Source of the DNA: an uncultured Lachnospiraceae bacterium
GTDB taxonomy: Bacteria > Bacillota > Clostridia > Lachnospirales > Lachnospiraceae
Length of the DNA stretch: 64,000 nt
Direction: 5' to 3'
NCBI GenBank assembly: GCA_900548905.1
Contig: URMK01000021.1
Location: 35,317-99,316, forward strand
How positions within the stretch are numbered: position 1 is the stretch's first letter; every line of letters starts with the position of its first letter. Positions 51,901-60,002 of the stretch are shown here, piece by piece. The notes under the pieces were generated by a model. That model made no database searches. It was not told the DNA's origin and saw only the letters and a program-made list of their open reading frames with translations. Both the position numbers and the translations under genes were made by a program.

Positions 51901-52052
51901 AGCCTGCGGACAAAACCGTGGTGAGGATCAATTACCGCCAGACCGGAGTGGGCGGGGACGACAGCTGGAGCCTGAACGCCATGGCTCATGAGGAGTTCCG
52001 GATCAAAGGAGACAGCACCTTCCGTTTTGTATTTGAAGTAAAACCGGAATAA
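48966..52052 (+). CDS. lacZ: GH2 beta-galactosidase (LacZ type)
   Basis: 1,028 residues from the ATG at 48966 (GGGAGG ten bases upstream); the frame extends to 48900 without a ribosome site. It is the full five-domain LacZ: N-terminal jelly-roll (WGHIQVPANWQLQGYDYPQY), the immunoglobulin-like part, and the barrel with NAVRTSHYPNHPYWYELCDE, LIWSLGNESYCG (acid/base Glu) and ILCEYAHAMGNSCG (nucleophile Glu). The C-terminal beta-sandwich ends normally. It hydrolyses lactose or related galactosides in the cytoplasm. It is followed by a strong terminator. Confidence 0.95.
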   Translation: MNSKLLQPNGYMPWEKNPEVFRINKEKPHSDIIPFPTTEDALSWNKDARHITDLNGTWRFCYFENPDQCDTAFPQGLEGFVDTHNWGHIQVPANWQLQGYDYPQYVNVKYPWEMTEDIMPPEIPRVYNPVGIYSRTFSADKTEKGRIFLRFEGIESCGEVYVNGSFAGYSEGSFTPAEYDITDYVKDGENQLVVKVLRWCDGSWLEDQDFWRLSGIFRDVYLYSLPEVYVSDWRVDALLDENYQDGILTVEAQVEGETRDCGLMLELYSPKGRQIGKQTAETVQGRAVFHLEVDTPWQWSAESPSLYTVVLRLLKGGQETILASRCGFRTFELKDGLMMLNNKRIVFKGTNRHEFGAEFGRAITKEAMLSDVLAMKRNNINAVRTSHYPNHPYWYELCDEYGLYVIDETNLETHGTWMYGVPEEQQPDVLPGSNPLWTGAVLDRVADMYYRDRNHPSVLIWSLGNESYCGTNFREMADFLRAHDKTRLVHYEGQHHCPGYEDVTDMVSTMYTPVSEWVKYDEEKPAIQKNSRKPAILCEYAHAMGNSCGSLYKYAEAFDKYPKLQGGFIWDFVDQAIWKKDEDGREYLGYGGDFGEGYTDGIFCGNGLLFADRTETPKLMETRICYQNISFEEIDWESGEVTVRNKNLFTDLSAYRLAWSLYLDEQRTAEGELEAVCEPGETVRVKLPLGSLPEGSFMEAFLNLEARLKEDTGWAKAGYAAAKGQFITGSREKLQEITKTGGNLRVTENFGTLIITGSDFEYRFSKRSGDFYSIRKGGREYLKAPVECNFWRASTDNDRGSKQSFRSMIWRFAGANAAKWTNRGETSTEAVEVDMKFILPVTTQAIMDTKITIRADGSILFDNTYSGGENLPDLPEAGLMFTLPECFDRFQWHGRGAHENYIDRNSSAFVGTWEAKVAERVVPYLMPQECGNMTGVRRLTLAGRDGRSLTFTGFPEVEANVLPYTPEEMELAAHQKDLKPADKTVVRINYRQTGVGGDDSWSLNAMAHEEFRIKGDSTFRFVFEVKPE

Positions 52053-52058
52053 TCAGAA

Positions 52059-52098
52059 AGCAGCCGCCAGGGAAGGCTCCCCGCGGCTGCTTTTTTTC
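52059..52098 (+). terminator. Terminator after lacZ
   Basis: AGCAGCCGC/GCGGCTGCT stem (52059-52067 and 52083-52091) followed by seven T. Confidence 0.92.
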
Positions 52099-52181
52099 TG
52101 TGTGCCGGCCGGCACGCATACGCCAATGAGCACTTATACACCAACAGACACACATGCGCCCGGCAGGCGCGTATCTGACGG

Positions 52182-53069
52182 TTAGGTCATGGATGCTTTA
52201 TATATTTCATCGATGGAACGTTTCAGTATGGCATTGAATTCCTCATCCGTCTGCTGCTTCTGCAGCCCTGCGGTGAGGGCGCGGGAGAAGCTGGCTATCA
52301 GCCCATGGTTCCTTGCAAGCCGCTGGTTGGCTTCTATCTGGCTGTAACCGCCGGACAGCGCCACCACACGGACCACATGAGGATCCTTCATAAGTTCCAG
52401 ATAAAAATCATCGACGGAAGGGATGGTAAGCTTGAACATCAGCTTGATTTCCGGATCCAGACCGTCAAGATGGGCAAGAATCTCCTTTTTCAGCAGTTTT
52501 TCGCTATTTTCCTTGTCCGGTATAAAAATGTCCACCTCCGGCTCCAGAATCGGGACCAGGCCGGCGCGGGCGATGCGGCATCCGATTTCAAACTGCTGAT
52601 CAACGACTTTTTTGATACCGTAGGGATCCGCCGCTTTAATAACCGAACGCATTTTTGTACCGAAAATATGCTTTTCTTCCGCCCGTTTCAGCAGCTCCTC
52701 CAGATGGAGGACAGGCTTCATGACACGTACCCCGTTTTCCTGCTCCGCCAGGCCCTTATCGACCTTCAGGATAGGAAGGATCCCTTTTTCCTCCCACAGA
52801 TAATCCGCGGTATCTTTCCCTTCAATCTGCCGATCCATGGTATTCTCGAATAGAATGGCTCCCAGGATATGTTCGGAGGTAAAAACCGGGCTGGTTATAA
52901 TACGTGTTCTCATCTCATGGATGAGACGATACATTTCTTCATCGCCGTGATAAGACCCATCCGGAACCCCATAGAGCCGGAGAGCCTTCGGCGTGCTTCC
53001 ACCGCTCTGATCCAGTGCGGCAATAAATCCGTTCCCCTGTTGCATCCGACAGAATTGTTTCTGATCCAT
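52182..53069 (-). CDS. Class I fructose-bisphosphate aldolase (bacterial type)
   Basis: 295 residues from the ATG at 53069 (GGGGGAG before it). It starts MDQKQFCRMQQGNGFIAALD + QSGGSTPKAL, the class I aldolase start, with EHILGAILFENTMDRQI, LPILKVDKGL (the Schiff-base-neighbour Lys), ARAGLVPILEPEVDI and VRVVALSGGYSQIEANQRLA. It splits fructose 1,6-bisphosphate in glycolysis without metal. It converges on lacZ. Confidence 0.93.
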   Translation of the reverse strand: MDQKQFCRMQQGNGFIAALDQSGGSTPKALRLYGVPDGSYHGDEEMYRLIHEMRTRIITSPVFTSEHILGAILFENTMDRQIEGKDTADYLWEEKGILPILKVDKGLAEQENGVRVMKPVLHLEELLKRAEEKHIFGTKMRSVIKAADPYGIKKVVDQQFEIGCRIARAGLVPILEPEVDIFIPDKENSEKLLKKEILAHLDGLDPEIKLMFKLTIPSVDDFYLELMKDPHVVRVVALSGGYSQIEANQRLARNHGLIASFSRALTAGLQKQQTDEEFNAILKRSIDEIYKASMT

Positions 53070-53269
53070 ATATGCTCCCCCTTTTCGTAATAGTACCGGC
53101 GGCAGCACGGAAGCGGTATGCCGGTTTGGCAGACGCCTTCCTAAGCTGGATACCGGTGGTCCCTTTAAGTTACTTTATAGTAATATTATACTACGATATG
53201 AGGCGGAATGCTATGCACAAGCGCAGCATAACAGCAGTTTTCCAATGGAAAAGCCTGATACAATAGCGG

Positions 53270-53303
53270 AAGGCCCCGCAAGTACGGGACCTTCACTTTT
53301 TTG
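53270..53303 (+). terminator. Plus-strand terminator without an obvious upstream gene
   Basis: AAGGCCCCG/CGGGACCTT stem, then CAC and six T (53297-53302). It implies a short rightward transcript from the region of the aldolase start. Confidence 0.6.
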
Positions 53304-53525
53304 TCTATATTATAATTGAGCAACAGAACCGCATCACAATGCCTGACTAACACGATTCTGTGTTCCCTTCAATTTGTTATTATCATATCCTAAAAATGTG
53401 ACAAAACTATGTACACTTTCATAAGAAATCATAAAAAAATACCGAAAGAATTTAGAAATATTTTGGAATGTAAGGATTGGGTTTGTCATAGATGGCGGAA
53501 AAGAATACGCTGATAGAAGAGAAAA

Positions 53526-53555
53526 GACGGGACTGCCCGGAAAAGCAGTCCCGTC
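53526..53555 (-). terminator. Terminator after feoB
   Basis: GACGGGACTGC/GCAGTCCCGTC, a perfect 11-bp stem, followed leftward by TTTTCTC, 40 bases after the feoB stop. Confidence 0.85.
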
Positions 53556-53593
53556 CTTTGTAATCCGGGATTTTCATTAGCATCACCGGCCCC

Positions 53594-55738
53594 CTACGAA
53601 AAAAGCAGGCGGGCAGCGGTGGTAAATAAAAAGCAGATTAGGATTCCGCAAACAGTGGGAAGCAGAAAGGAAAGAAGGGTCCATTTCAGGCTTCCCGTTT
53701 CTTTTTTGATTGTGAGGCAGGTAGTGGCACATGGCCAATGCATCAGAGAGAACAAAATCGTGCTCACGGCGGTTATCCAGGTCCAGCCGTTTGCCGTAAA
53801 AAGCTGCAACAGCTGCGCGCCTTCTATTTCAATCAGACTCCCTCCGGCCATATAGGTCATGATGATGATGGGGACAACAATTTCATTGGCCGGAAGTCCC
53901 AGAAGAAAGCCGGTAAGGATACAGCCGTCCATCCCGATGGCTCTGGCAAAGGGATCCAGTAAGCCGGTAAGGGAGTTAAGAAGAGTGGTCTGATTATCCG
54001 GACGAATGTTAGCCAGAAGCCAGATGATCAGGCCGGCAGGGGCTGCTGAAACCATGGCGCGTCCAAGGACCTTTATGGTACGATCCACAATACTTCTTAC
54101 AATTACCTTTAGTATCTGTGGTTTCCGATAGGGAGGCATCTCCAGCGTGAAGGAGGATGGGACTCCCTTTAACAGGGTGGCCGACAACAGCCTGGAAACC
54201 AGAAGTGTCATAAAAACGCCCAGGACGATAATACCTACCAGAATGCAGGCGCCCAGGAAAGACCCGTAAAAGCCTCCTGCCCCTCCGATCAGGAACAGGG
54301 TGATAATGGATATTATGGTAGGGAAACGGCCGTTGCAGGGAACAAAATTGTTGGTGAGGATAGCGATAAGCCGTTCCCTGGGGGAGTCTATAATCCGGCA
54401 TCCGGTAACCCCCGCCGCATTGCAGCCAAACCCCATGCACATCGTAAGCGCCTGTTTGCCGCAGGCGGAACAATTTTTAAAGCATCGATCCAGGTTGAAA
54501 GCTACCCGGGGCAGATAACCGAAGTCCTCCAGTAAGGTAAACAGCGGGAAAAAAATAGCCATGGGAGGCAGCATGACGGAAACCACCCATGCGATAACCC
54601 GGTATACACCGTGTACCAGCAGCCCGGTCAGGACGCCGGGAATGCCTGCCGCAGTAAATAACGCGGCCAGCTGATCCTCCAGTCTGAAAAGAAGCTTCGC
54701 CAACAGGGCGGACGGGTAGTTGGCACCTGTTATGGTAATCCAGAAAATACCCAGAAGGAGCAGCAGCATAATCGGGAAACCGGTGACTCTGCTTGTAAAT
54801 ATATGATCCAGCCTCCGGTCGGTTTTGTCGCAGCCTTCTTCCGGATAGAACACAACACCGCGGCATAACCGCTCTGCTGTCCGGACAAAAGCTGCGGCCA
54901 GATCGTCGTGAAGCTGTTCCCGGCTGATTCCCCGGTTCCGAAGAAGCGCATGGATTTCCTCCAGTGTACCCGAAATTCCAGGCTCGGCGGCGGGATCCAG
55001 TTGTAGGCCGGCCTTGATAGACGTCAGCAGGCTTTCATTGGCATCCAGCAGACGTGCGGCAAGCCAGCGTGGGGAAGGAAGAGAGGCTGTTTCCCCGCCT
55101 TGTGCGGCATAAAGTTTTTTTATACGGGGCACGAGAAGGGAGAGTGCTTCTTCCACATATTCCGGATATACGACCAGGGGGAAATTCCTGCTGTCCGGAT
55201 TCCCGGAAGCTGCCGCAAGTCCGGGCAAGACAGGGGGAAAAAGCGTTTCTTCCAGATTTTCCAGCAGATCCCCAAGGCCTTTATTGCTTCGTGCGGCGGC
55301 ACCTGTCACCGGGACATGCAGCCGGGAAGCCAGCAGGGGAAGATCCAGCCTGATTTTTTTCTTTTTTGCTTCATCCAGCAGATTTACGCATACCAGTACC
55401 GGCCGGCCGGCCTCTAGGATCTGCAGAACCAGATTCAGGTTGCGTTCCAGACAGGTGGCATCACAGACCACGATAACCGCATCCGGTTCGCGGAAGCAGA
55501 TAAAATCCCTTGCGATTTCCTCTTCTGCAGAATGGGCCATGAGGGAATAGCAGCCGGGTATATCCACAAACGTATAACAATGCTCGTGGAAGGTACAGGT
55601 CCCCCGGGCGTTGAGGACAGTCTTGCCGGGCCAGTTCCCGGTATGCTGCTTCAGGCCGGTAAGGGCATTGAAAATTGTACTTTTCCCCACATTGGGATTC
55701 CCAGCCAGAGCGATGGTTACAGAAGGCTTATCTGTCAT
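53594..55738 (-). CDS. feoB: Ferrous iron transporter FeoB
   Basis: 714 residues start at 55738 inside the end of feoA. Residues 1-165 are the GTPase: ALAGNPNVGKSTIFNALTG (P-loop), HTGNWPGKTV (switch), FVDIPGCYSL and VCVNLLDE. Then follow a spacer and about ten membrane segments, including LPRVAFNLDRCFKNCSACGK + QALTMCMGFGCNAAGVTGC, the Cys-rich gate region. It takes up Fe(II), as expected for an anaerobe. The FeoA protein is encoded just before it. Confidence 0.95.
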   Translation of the reverse strand: MTDKPSVTIALAGNPNVGKSTIFNALTGLKQHTGNWPGKTVLNARGTCTFHEHCYTFVDIPGCYSLMAHSAEEEIARDFICFREPDAVIVVCDATCLERNLNLVLQILEAGRPVLVCVNLLDEAKKKKIRLDLPLLASRLHVPVTGAAARSNKGLGDLLENLEETLFPPVLPGLAAASGNPDSRNFPLVVYPEYVEEALSLLVPRIKKLYAAQGGETASLPSPRWLAARLLDANESLLTSIKAGLQLDPAAEPGISGTLEEIHALLRNRGISREQLHDDLAAAFVRTAERLCRGVVFYPEEGCDKTDRRLDHIFTSRVTGFPIMLLLLLGIFWITITGANYPSALLAKLLFRLEDQLAALFTAAGIPGVLTGLLVHGVYRVIAWVVSVMLPPMAIFFPLFTLLEDFGYLPRVAFNLDRCFKNCSACGKQALTMCMGFGCNAAGVTGCRIIDSPRERLIAILTNNFVPCNGRFPTIISIITLFLIGGAGGFYGSFLGACILVGIIVLGVFMTLLVSRLLSATLLKGVPSSFTLEMPPYRKPQILKVIVRSIVDRTIKVLGRAMVSAAPAGLIIWLLANIRPDNQTTLLNSLTGLLDPFARAIGMDGCILTGFLLGLPANEIVVPIIIMTYMAGGSLIEIEGAQLLQLFTANGWTWITAVSTILFSLMHWPCATTCLTIKKETGSLKWTLLSFLLPTVCGILICFLFTTAARLLFS

Positions 55739-55979
55739 GGGAGCCCCCCTTTTTCAAAAGGATATGGCCGGCATCCTCCTCACGCAGGGCTATAACCGCT
55801 TCCCGTATCCGATATGCGGTGGGATCGCCCAAAGGGCTGCGCTGGAGGCAGGTTACCGTGGTTCCGGGAATGAAGCCCATATCCTGAAGCCTCCTCCGCA
55901 TTTCCCCCTGGGCCGTCAATTGGGTGATTACGGCTGAAAGGCCGGGAGACAGCCGTGACAGCGAGAATGTTTCCGTCAT
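55728..55979 (-). CDS. feoA: FeoA family protein
   Basis: 83 residues with AGGAGG six bases upstream. The SH3-like fold is shown by LSRLSPGLSAVITQLTAQ, RRRLQDMGFIPGTTVTCLQR and REAVIALREEDAGHILLK. It supports FeoB function. It overlaps feoB by eleven bases. The upstream 270 bases carry the promoter; no iron box was recognised with confidence. Confidence 0.93.
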   Translation of the reverse strand: MTETFSLSRLSPGLSAVITQLTAQGEMRRRLQDMGFIPGTTVTCLQRSPLGDPTAYRIREAVIALREEDAGHILLKKGGSHDR

Positions 55980-56250
55980 ATGTTTCCTCCTTTTTTGCTG
56001 CCGGAGGACTCCAGGCGGACGGTTGCTGGAGCAGAGAGTATAAACAGAATAAAGGCCTCCGACGTATCATTCCAATTTAATATATGCAGAGGAAAAGATT
56101 GCGTGCTTTTACCGGATCCGGAAGGCATAGAAACGGGAGCGCCGGTATCCTGTGGAAATAATGGGCACTATGGGACAAAAAAACGGGAAGGGGTTGGCAT
56201 TTCCGGAAATATAAGATAAAGTAAAAGATAAGGAAAGGAGTAAAGAAGAA

Positions 56251-57717
56251 ATGGGTAAGGAGAAAAAAAGGAAAAACATAGTGCTGTTGATGACGGATCA
56301 GCTGAGAGGGGATTGTATGGGCTGCGCGGGCCATCCGGATGTAAAGACGCCTTATCTGGATACCCTGGCTTCCAAAGGAATGCGCTTTTCCGGCGCCTAT
56401 TCGGCTTGTCCTTCCTGTGTACCGGCCAGGGCGGCGCTTCACACGGGACTGACCCAGGAATCCCACAGGCGGGTGGGCTATTCGGATGGCATTCCGTGGC
56501 GGTATCCCTCAACAATGGCCGGGGAACTGACAAAAGCGGGCTACTATACCCAGTGCGTGGGAAAAATGCATGTGGATCCGCTGCGTAATTATCTGGGGTT
56601 CTGCCATGTGGAGCTGCATGACGGTTACCTCCATTATTACCGGGATCCGGAGATAGCCTACCGGGAAAACCAGAAGCAGGCCGATGATTATTTTCATTGG
56701 CTGAAGCAGGAAAAGGGAATTGACTGTGATGTGACAGACACCGGCCTGGAGTGCAATTCCTGGGTGGCAAGGCCATGGATTTACGAGGAAAAATACCATC
56801 CGACCAATTGGGTCACGGATCGCTCCATCGATTTTCTGCGCAGAAGGGATCCGGATATGCCCTTTTTCCTTTTTGCCTCTTATCTTCGTCCGCACCCCCC
56901 GTTCGATGCACCCCAGTGCTATTTCGATATGTACAGGGGAAAAGAACTTACGCCCCCGGCTGTAGGAGACTGGTGCGGGGAAGAAGCGCTTCGTGAACGG
57001 GGAAGGATCTTCGATTCGGATACCGGTCCGCTGGATCCGGAACTGATCCGTGAAATGCAGATTGGCTATTACGCCTGCGTAACCCATCTGGATCATCAGA
57101 TAGGACGGCTCCTGCAGGCCCTGATTGAAAATAAGCTGTATGAAGATACTATCATTCTGTTTGTTTCCGACCACGGGGAGCTTTTAGGCGATCATCATCT
57201 GTTCCGGAAAAGCCGCGCTTACCAGGGCAGCAGCCGGATACCGTTCCTCCTTTCCGGCGGCGGTTTTACTCCCGGCAAAGCGGGAAGCGTCAGCGGGGAG
57301 CTGGTGGAACTGCGGGATGTGATGCCTACGGTGCTGGAGGCGGCAGGCGTCCCGATCCCGGACAGCGTGGAAGGTATCAGTCTGTGGAATACCGCGCAGG
57401 AAGAGGACGGCAGTGTCCCCCGGGAATATCTTCACGGAGAGCATGCCCTGGGTATGGCCTCCAGCCACTGGATCATCACCCGGAAGGAAAAATATATCTG
57501 GTATTCCCAGACCGGTGAAGAACAGTATTTCCGGATCGACGAGGATGAAAAGGAACTGCATAACCTGATTCATGAGGATGCCTGCCGGGAACGGGTGGAT
57601 GCCCTGCGCGCCCTGCTGATCCGGGAACTGGAAGGCAGAGAAGAAGGCTTCGTGCAGGAGGGCAGGCTGGTAACCGGATGCGATCCCATTGTCTGGCTGA
57701 CAAAGGATCGGCTATGA
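56251..57717 (+). CDS. Sulfatase (arylsulfatase-type, Cys formylglycine motif)
   Basis: 488 residues with AAGGAG ten bases upstream. It starts KNIVLLMTDQLRGDCMG (metal Asp), then PSCVPARAALHTG, in which C-V-P-A-R is the CxPxR formylglycine site, and FVSDHGELLGDHHLFRKS (metal Asp/His). No signal peptide, so it works in the cytoplasm on imported sulfated sugars. The Cys form needs an FGE or anSME enzyme to mature it; none is recognised in the window. Confidence 0.92.
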   Translation: MGKEKKRKNIVLLMTDQLRGDCMGCAGHPDVKTPYLDTLASKGMRFSGAYSACPSCVPARAALHTGLTQESHRRVGYSDGIPWRYPSTMAGELTKAGYYTQCVGKMHVDPLRNYLGFCHVELHDGYLHYYRDPEIAYRENQKQADDYFHWLKQEKGIDCDVTDTGLECNSWVARPWIYEEKYHPTNWVTDRSIDFLRRRDPDMPFFLFASYLRPHPPFDAPQCYFDMYRGKELTPPAVGDWCGEEALRERGRIFDSDTGPLDPELIREMQIGYYACVTHLDHQIGRLLQALIENKLYEDTIILFVSDHGELLGDHHLFRKSRAYQGSSRIPFLLSGGGFTPGKAGSVSGELVELRDVMPTVLEAAGVPIPDSVEGISLWNTAQEEDGSVPREYLHGEHALGMASSHWIITRKEKYIWYSQTGEEQYFRIDEDEKELHNLIHEDACRERVDALRALLIRELEGREEGFVQEGRLVTGCDPIVWLTKDRL

Positions 57718-57718
57718 A

Positions 57719-57747
57719 TTGACAACTTCTTAAGAAAATGATACATT
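57719..57747 (+). promoter_or_regulatory. Vegetative promoter for the lysyl-tRNA synthetase gene
   Basis: TTGACA (57719-57724), a 17-base spacer and TACATT (57742-57747), directly at the sulfatase stop. The short leader (about 50 bases) has no T-box. Confidence 0.72.
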
Positions 57748-57802
57748 AAAACTCAGTATATCGGCATCAAAAATAGAAAAATCTGAGAGGTACAAGAAAA
57801 TT

Positions 57803-59869
57803 ATGCATTGGTCTGACAGAATTGCGCAGGAAATTATCAGGCGCCGTCCTGATAAAGAGGAATATGTATGTGCGGCAGGTATCAGCCCTTCCGGTTCCAT
57901 CCATATTGGAAATTTCAGAGATATCGCTACCAGCTATTTTGTGGTAAAAGCGTTGAGACGCCAGGGAAAGAAAGCAAAGCTTCTTTTTTCCTGGGATGAA
58001 TTTGACAGGCTCCGTAAAATACCGGTGAATGTTGCCAAGCTTCCCCGTCCCGAGGGGGAAAAGCCCTGGGAGGAATACATCGGCTATCCCTATGTGGACG
58101 TGCCCAATCCCTTTGATGACGGCTGTCCCAATTATGCCAAGCATTTTGAAGACGAATTTGAAGAAGCTATGGAGCGCTTCGGCATCCATATGGATTACCG
58201 TTACCAGGCCGGGATGAACCGTTCCGGAAAATATGCGGAATATGTGATTCAGGCCCTGAAGAAGCGGGGGGAAATTTTTGATATCCTTGACAGCTTCCGT
58301 ACCCAGGCGGCCCAGGAGGGAGAGCGGGAGGCTTATTATCCGGTAAGCATTTACTGCCCTCACTGCAAAAGAGATACCACCAGAATCCTTTCCCTTTCCG
58401 GGGACTGCACCGTTGCGGAATATGAGTGCTCCTGCGGCCATGCGGGAACCTTTGATTTTACCAAAGATTTCAACTGCAAGCTGGCATGGAAAATTGACTG
58501 GCCCATGCGCTGGATGTATGAAGGCGTGGATTTTGAGCCGGGCGGAAAGGATCATGCGAGTCCGGGCGGCAGCTACGATACCAGCCGCGTGATTTCCCAG
58601 AAGATTTTCGGCTATGAAGCCCCTATATTCCAGGGTTATGAATTTATCGGCATCAAGGGTGCAACCGGTAAGATGTCCGGCTCTTCAGGGCTGAACCTGA
58701 CACCGGATACCCTGCTGAAGCTGTACCAGCCGGAAATGATCCTCTGGCTGTATGCCAAGTCTGAACCCACCAAAGCTTTTGATTTCTGTTTTGATGACGG
58801 GATTCTGCGCCAGTATTTTGAATTTGACAAGCAGTATAATGATTTTATGGATGGGAAAGCGGACGAGTTCCTCGCCAACGTTATGGCGAACTGCCTGCGG
58901 GAAGAGGAAGAAGGACAGCCCGGCTATAAGAAGATTGAAACCGTGCCTATGAGCCTTCTCGTACAGCTTGGGTCTGTGGTGGATTTCAATGTCCCCATGC
59001 TGGAAACCGTATTTGAAAAGATCGGTCAGCCCTTTACCTTTGACCAGTTCAAAGACAGGCTGGAACGTGCGAAATACTGGCTGGAGCAGTGTTCGCCGGA
59101 AAATGTGAACCGTCTGAGACCGTACAGGAACTGGGAGGTATATGATGCCCTTTCCGAAGAGGAAAAGAAGGAAATTGCCCTTCTTCATGCTTATATTAAA
59201 AAGGGAGGCTACAGCCTGGATGAACTGAACCAGGAATTGTATGCTATCCCTAAGCAGGTAATGGGAGAACTGGAGGACGCAAAGGAACTGAAGAAAATCC
59301 AGGGCCAGTTTTTCAAAAATGTATACCGTCTCCTGATTGATAAGGAAAAAGGACCCCGTCTGTACCTGTTCCTTTATGCAATTGAGCCGGATAAATATGT
59401 GAATCTGCTTGATTTCTCAACCCCTAAGACCGAAGAAGAGCAGCAGCTTCAGGCAATGGAATCCGCTCCTTCCGCGGAAGAAACGGAAAAGGCCGGGAAG
59501 CAGGTACCGCTCGGCGATCCTGATCCCGTCGAACCTATCCGTGAGGAAATTACCATTGATGACTTCGGCAGGATGGATATGCGCGTATGCAAAATCCTGA
59601 AATGTGCGGAAATCAGGAAATCCCACAGCTGTTATAAACTCACCCTGTCTGACGGGCTGAAGGAACGTGTGATTGTGTCCAGTATTAAGAGCTATTACAC
59701 ACCGGAAGAAATGGTAGGAAAGAAGATTATTGTGATTGCCAATCTGAAGCCTGCCAGATTTGCAGGAGTTACCAGCGAAGGTATGCTGTTGGCGGCAACG
59801 AACAATGCCTGCGGCTGCCAGGTGATCTTTGTGGATGATATCGTGCCGGAAGGAACAAGAATCTGCTGA
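57803..59869 (+). CDS. lysS: Class I lysyl-tRNA synthetase fused to a tRNA-binding (EMAP/Trbp111) domain
   Basis: 688 residues. The catalytic domain has SGSIHIGNFRD (HIGH-like, 34-37) and KMSGSSG (about 289-295), the class I signatures of the archaeal-type LysRS, unlike class II LysRS of most bacteria. CPHCKRD and CSCGHAG form a zinc site near 180-215. Residues 580-688, starting ITIDDFGRMDMRVCKILKCA, form an OB-fold tRNA-binding domain of the kind found at the end of MetRS. The joint is a charged linker. It charges tRNA-Lys. The fusion is unusual and probably raises tRNA affinity. Confidence 0.93.
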   Translation: MHWSDRIAQEIIRRRPDKEEYVCAAGISPSGSIHIGNFRDIATSYFVVKALRRQGKKAKLLFSWDEFDRLRKIPVNVAKLPRPEGEKPWEEYIGYPYVDVPNPFDDGCPNYAKHFEDEFEEAMERFGIHMDYRYQAGMNRSGKYAEYVIQALKKRGEIFDILDSFRTQAAQEGEREAYYPVSIYCPHCKRDTTRILSLSGDCTVAEYECSCGHAGTFDFTKDFNCKLAWKIDWPMRWMYEGVDFEPGGKDHASPGGSYDTSRVISQKIFGYEAPIFQGYEFIGIKGATGKMSGSSGLNLTPDTLLKLYQPEMILWLYAKSEPTKAFDFCFDDGILRQYFEFDKQYNDFMDGKADEFLANVMANCLREEEEGQPGYKKIETVPMSLLVQLGSVVDFNVPMLETVFEKIGQPFTFDQFKDRLERAKYWLEQCSPENVNRLRPYRNWEVYDALSEEEKKEIALLHAYIKKGGYSLDELNQELYAIPKQVMGELEDAKELKKIQGQFFKNVYRLLIDKEKGPRLYLFLYAIEPDKYVNLLDFSTPKTEEEQQLQAMESAPSAEETEKAGKQVPLGDPDPVEPIREEITIDDFGRMDMRVCKILKCAEIRKSHSCYKLTLSDGLKERVIVSSIKSYYTPEEMVGKKIIVIANLKPARFAGVTSEGMLLAATNNACGCQVIFVDDIVPEGTRIC

Positions 59870-59885
59870 TCGCAGAACAGAGAGT

Positions 59886-59923
59886 GAAAAAGCTCCGGAA
59901 ATTTCTATTTCCGGAGCTTTTTC
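59886..59923 (+). terminator. Terminator after lysS
   Basis: AAAAAGCTCCGGAAAT pairs with ATTTCCGGAGCTTTTT, a perfect 16-bp stem around a short TTCT loop. Confidence 0.93.
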
Positions 59924-60002
59924 CATCATCGCCCAAAAGGGTGTCTGCAGCTGGCGTCTGTTCTTTGCAGATTCGGCTGTGTAAGGACAATAAGGAGTAA
60001 AC

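Larger units (their letters stand above)
53070..53593. other. Gene-free stretch between aldolase and feoB
   Basis: No gene is accepted in these 524 bases. It carries the aldolase promoter region, a plus-strand terminator at 53270-53303 without a clear gene before it, AT-rich DNA near 53300-53510, and the feoB terminator. A 22-residue frame (MRRNAMHKRSITAVFQWKSL...) ends just before the terminator at 53270, so a very short transcript is possible. Confidence 0.4.

Noticed and set aside
53072..53266. A 64-codon plus-strand frame with a hydrophobic middle between aldolase and feoB
   Set aside because: There is no ribosome site and its start overlaps the aldolase start; only the downstream terminator argues for any transcript.
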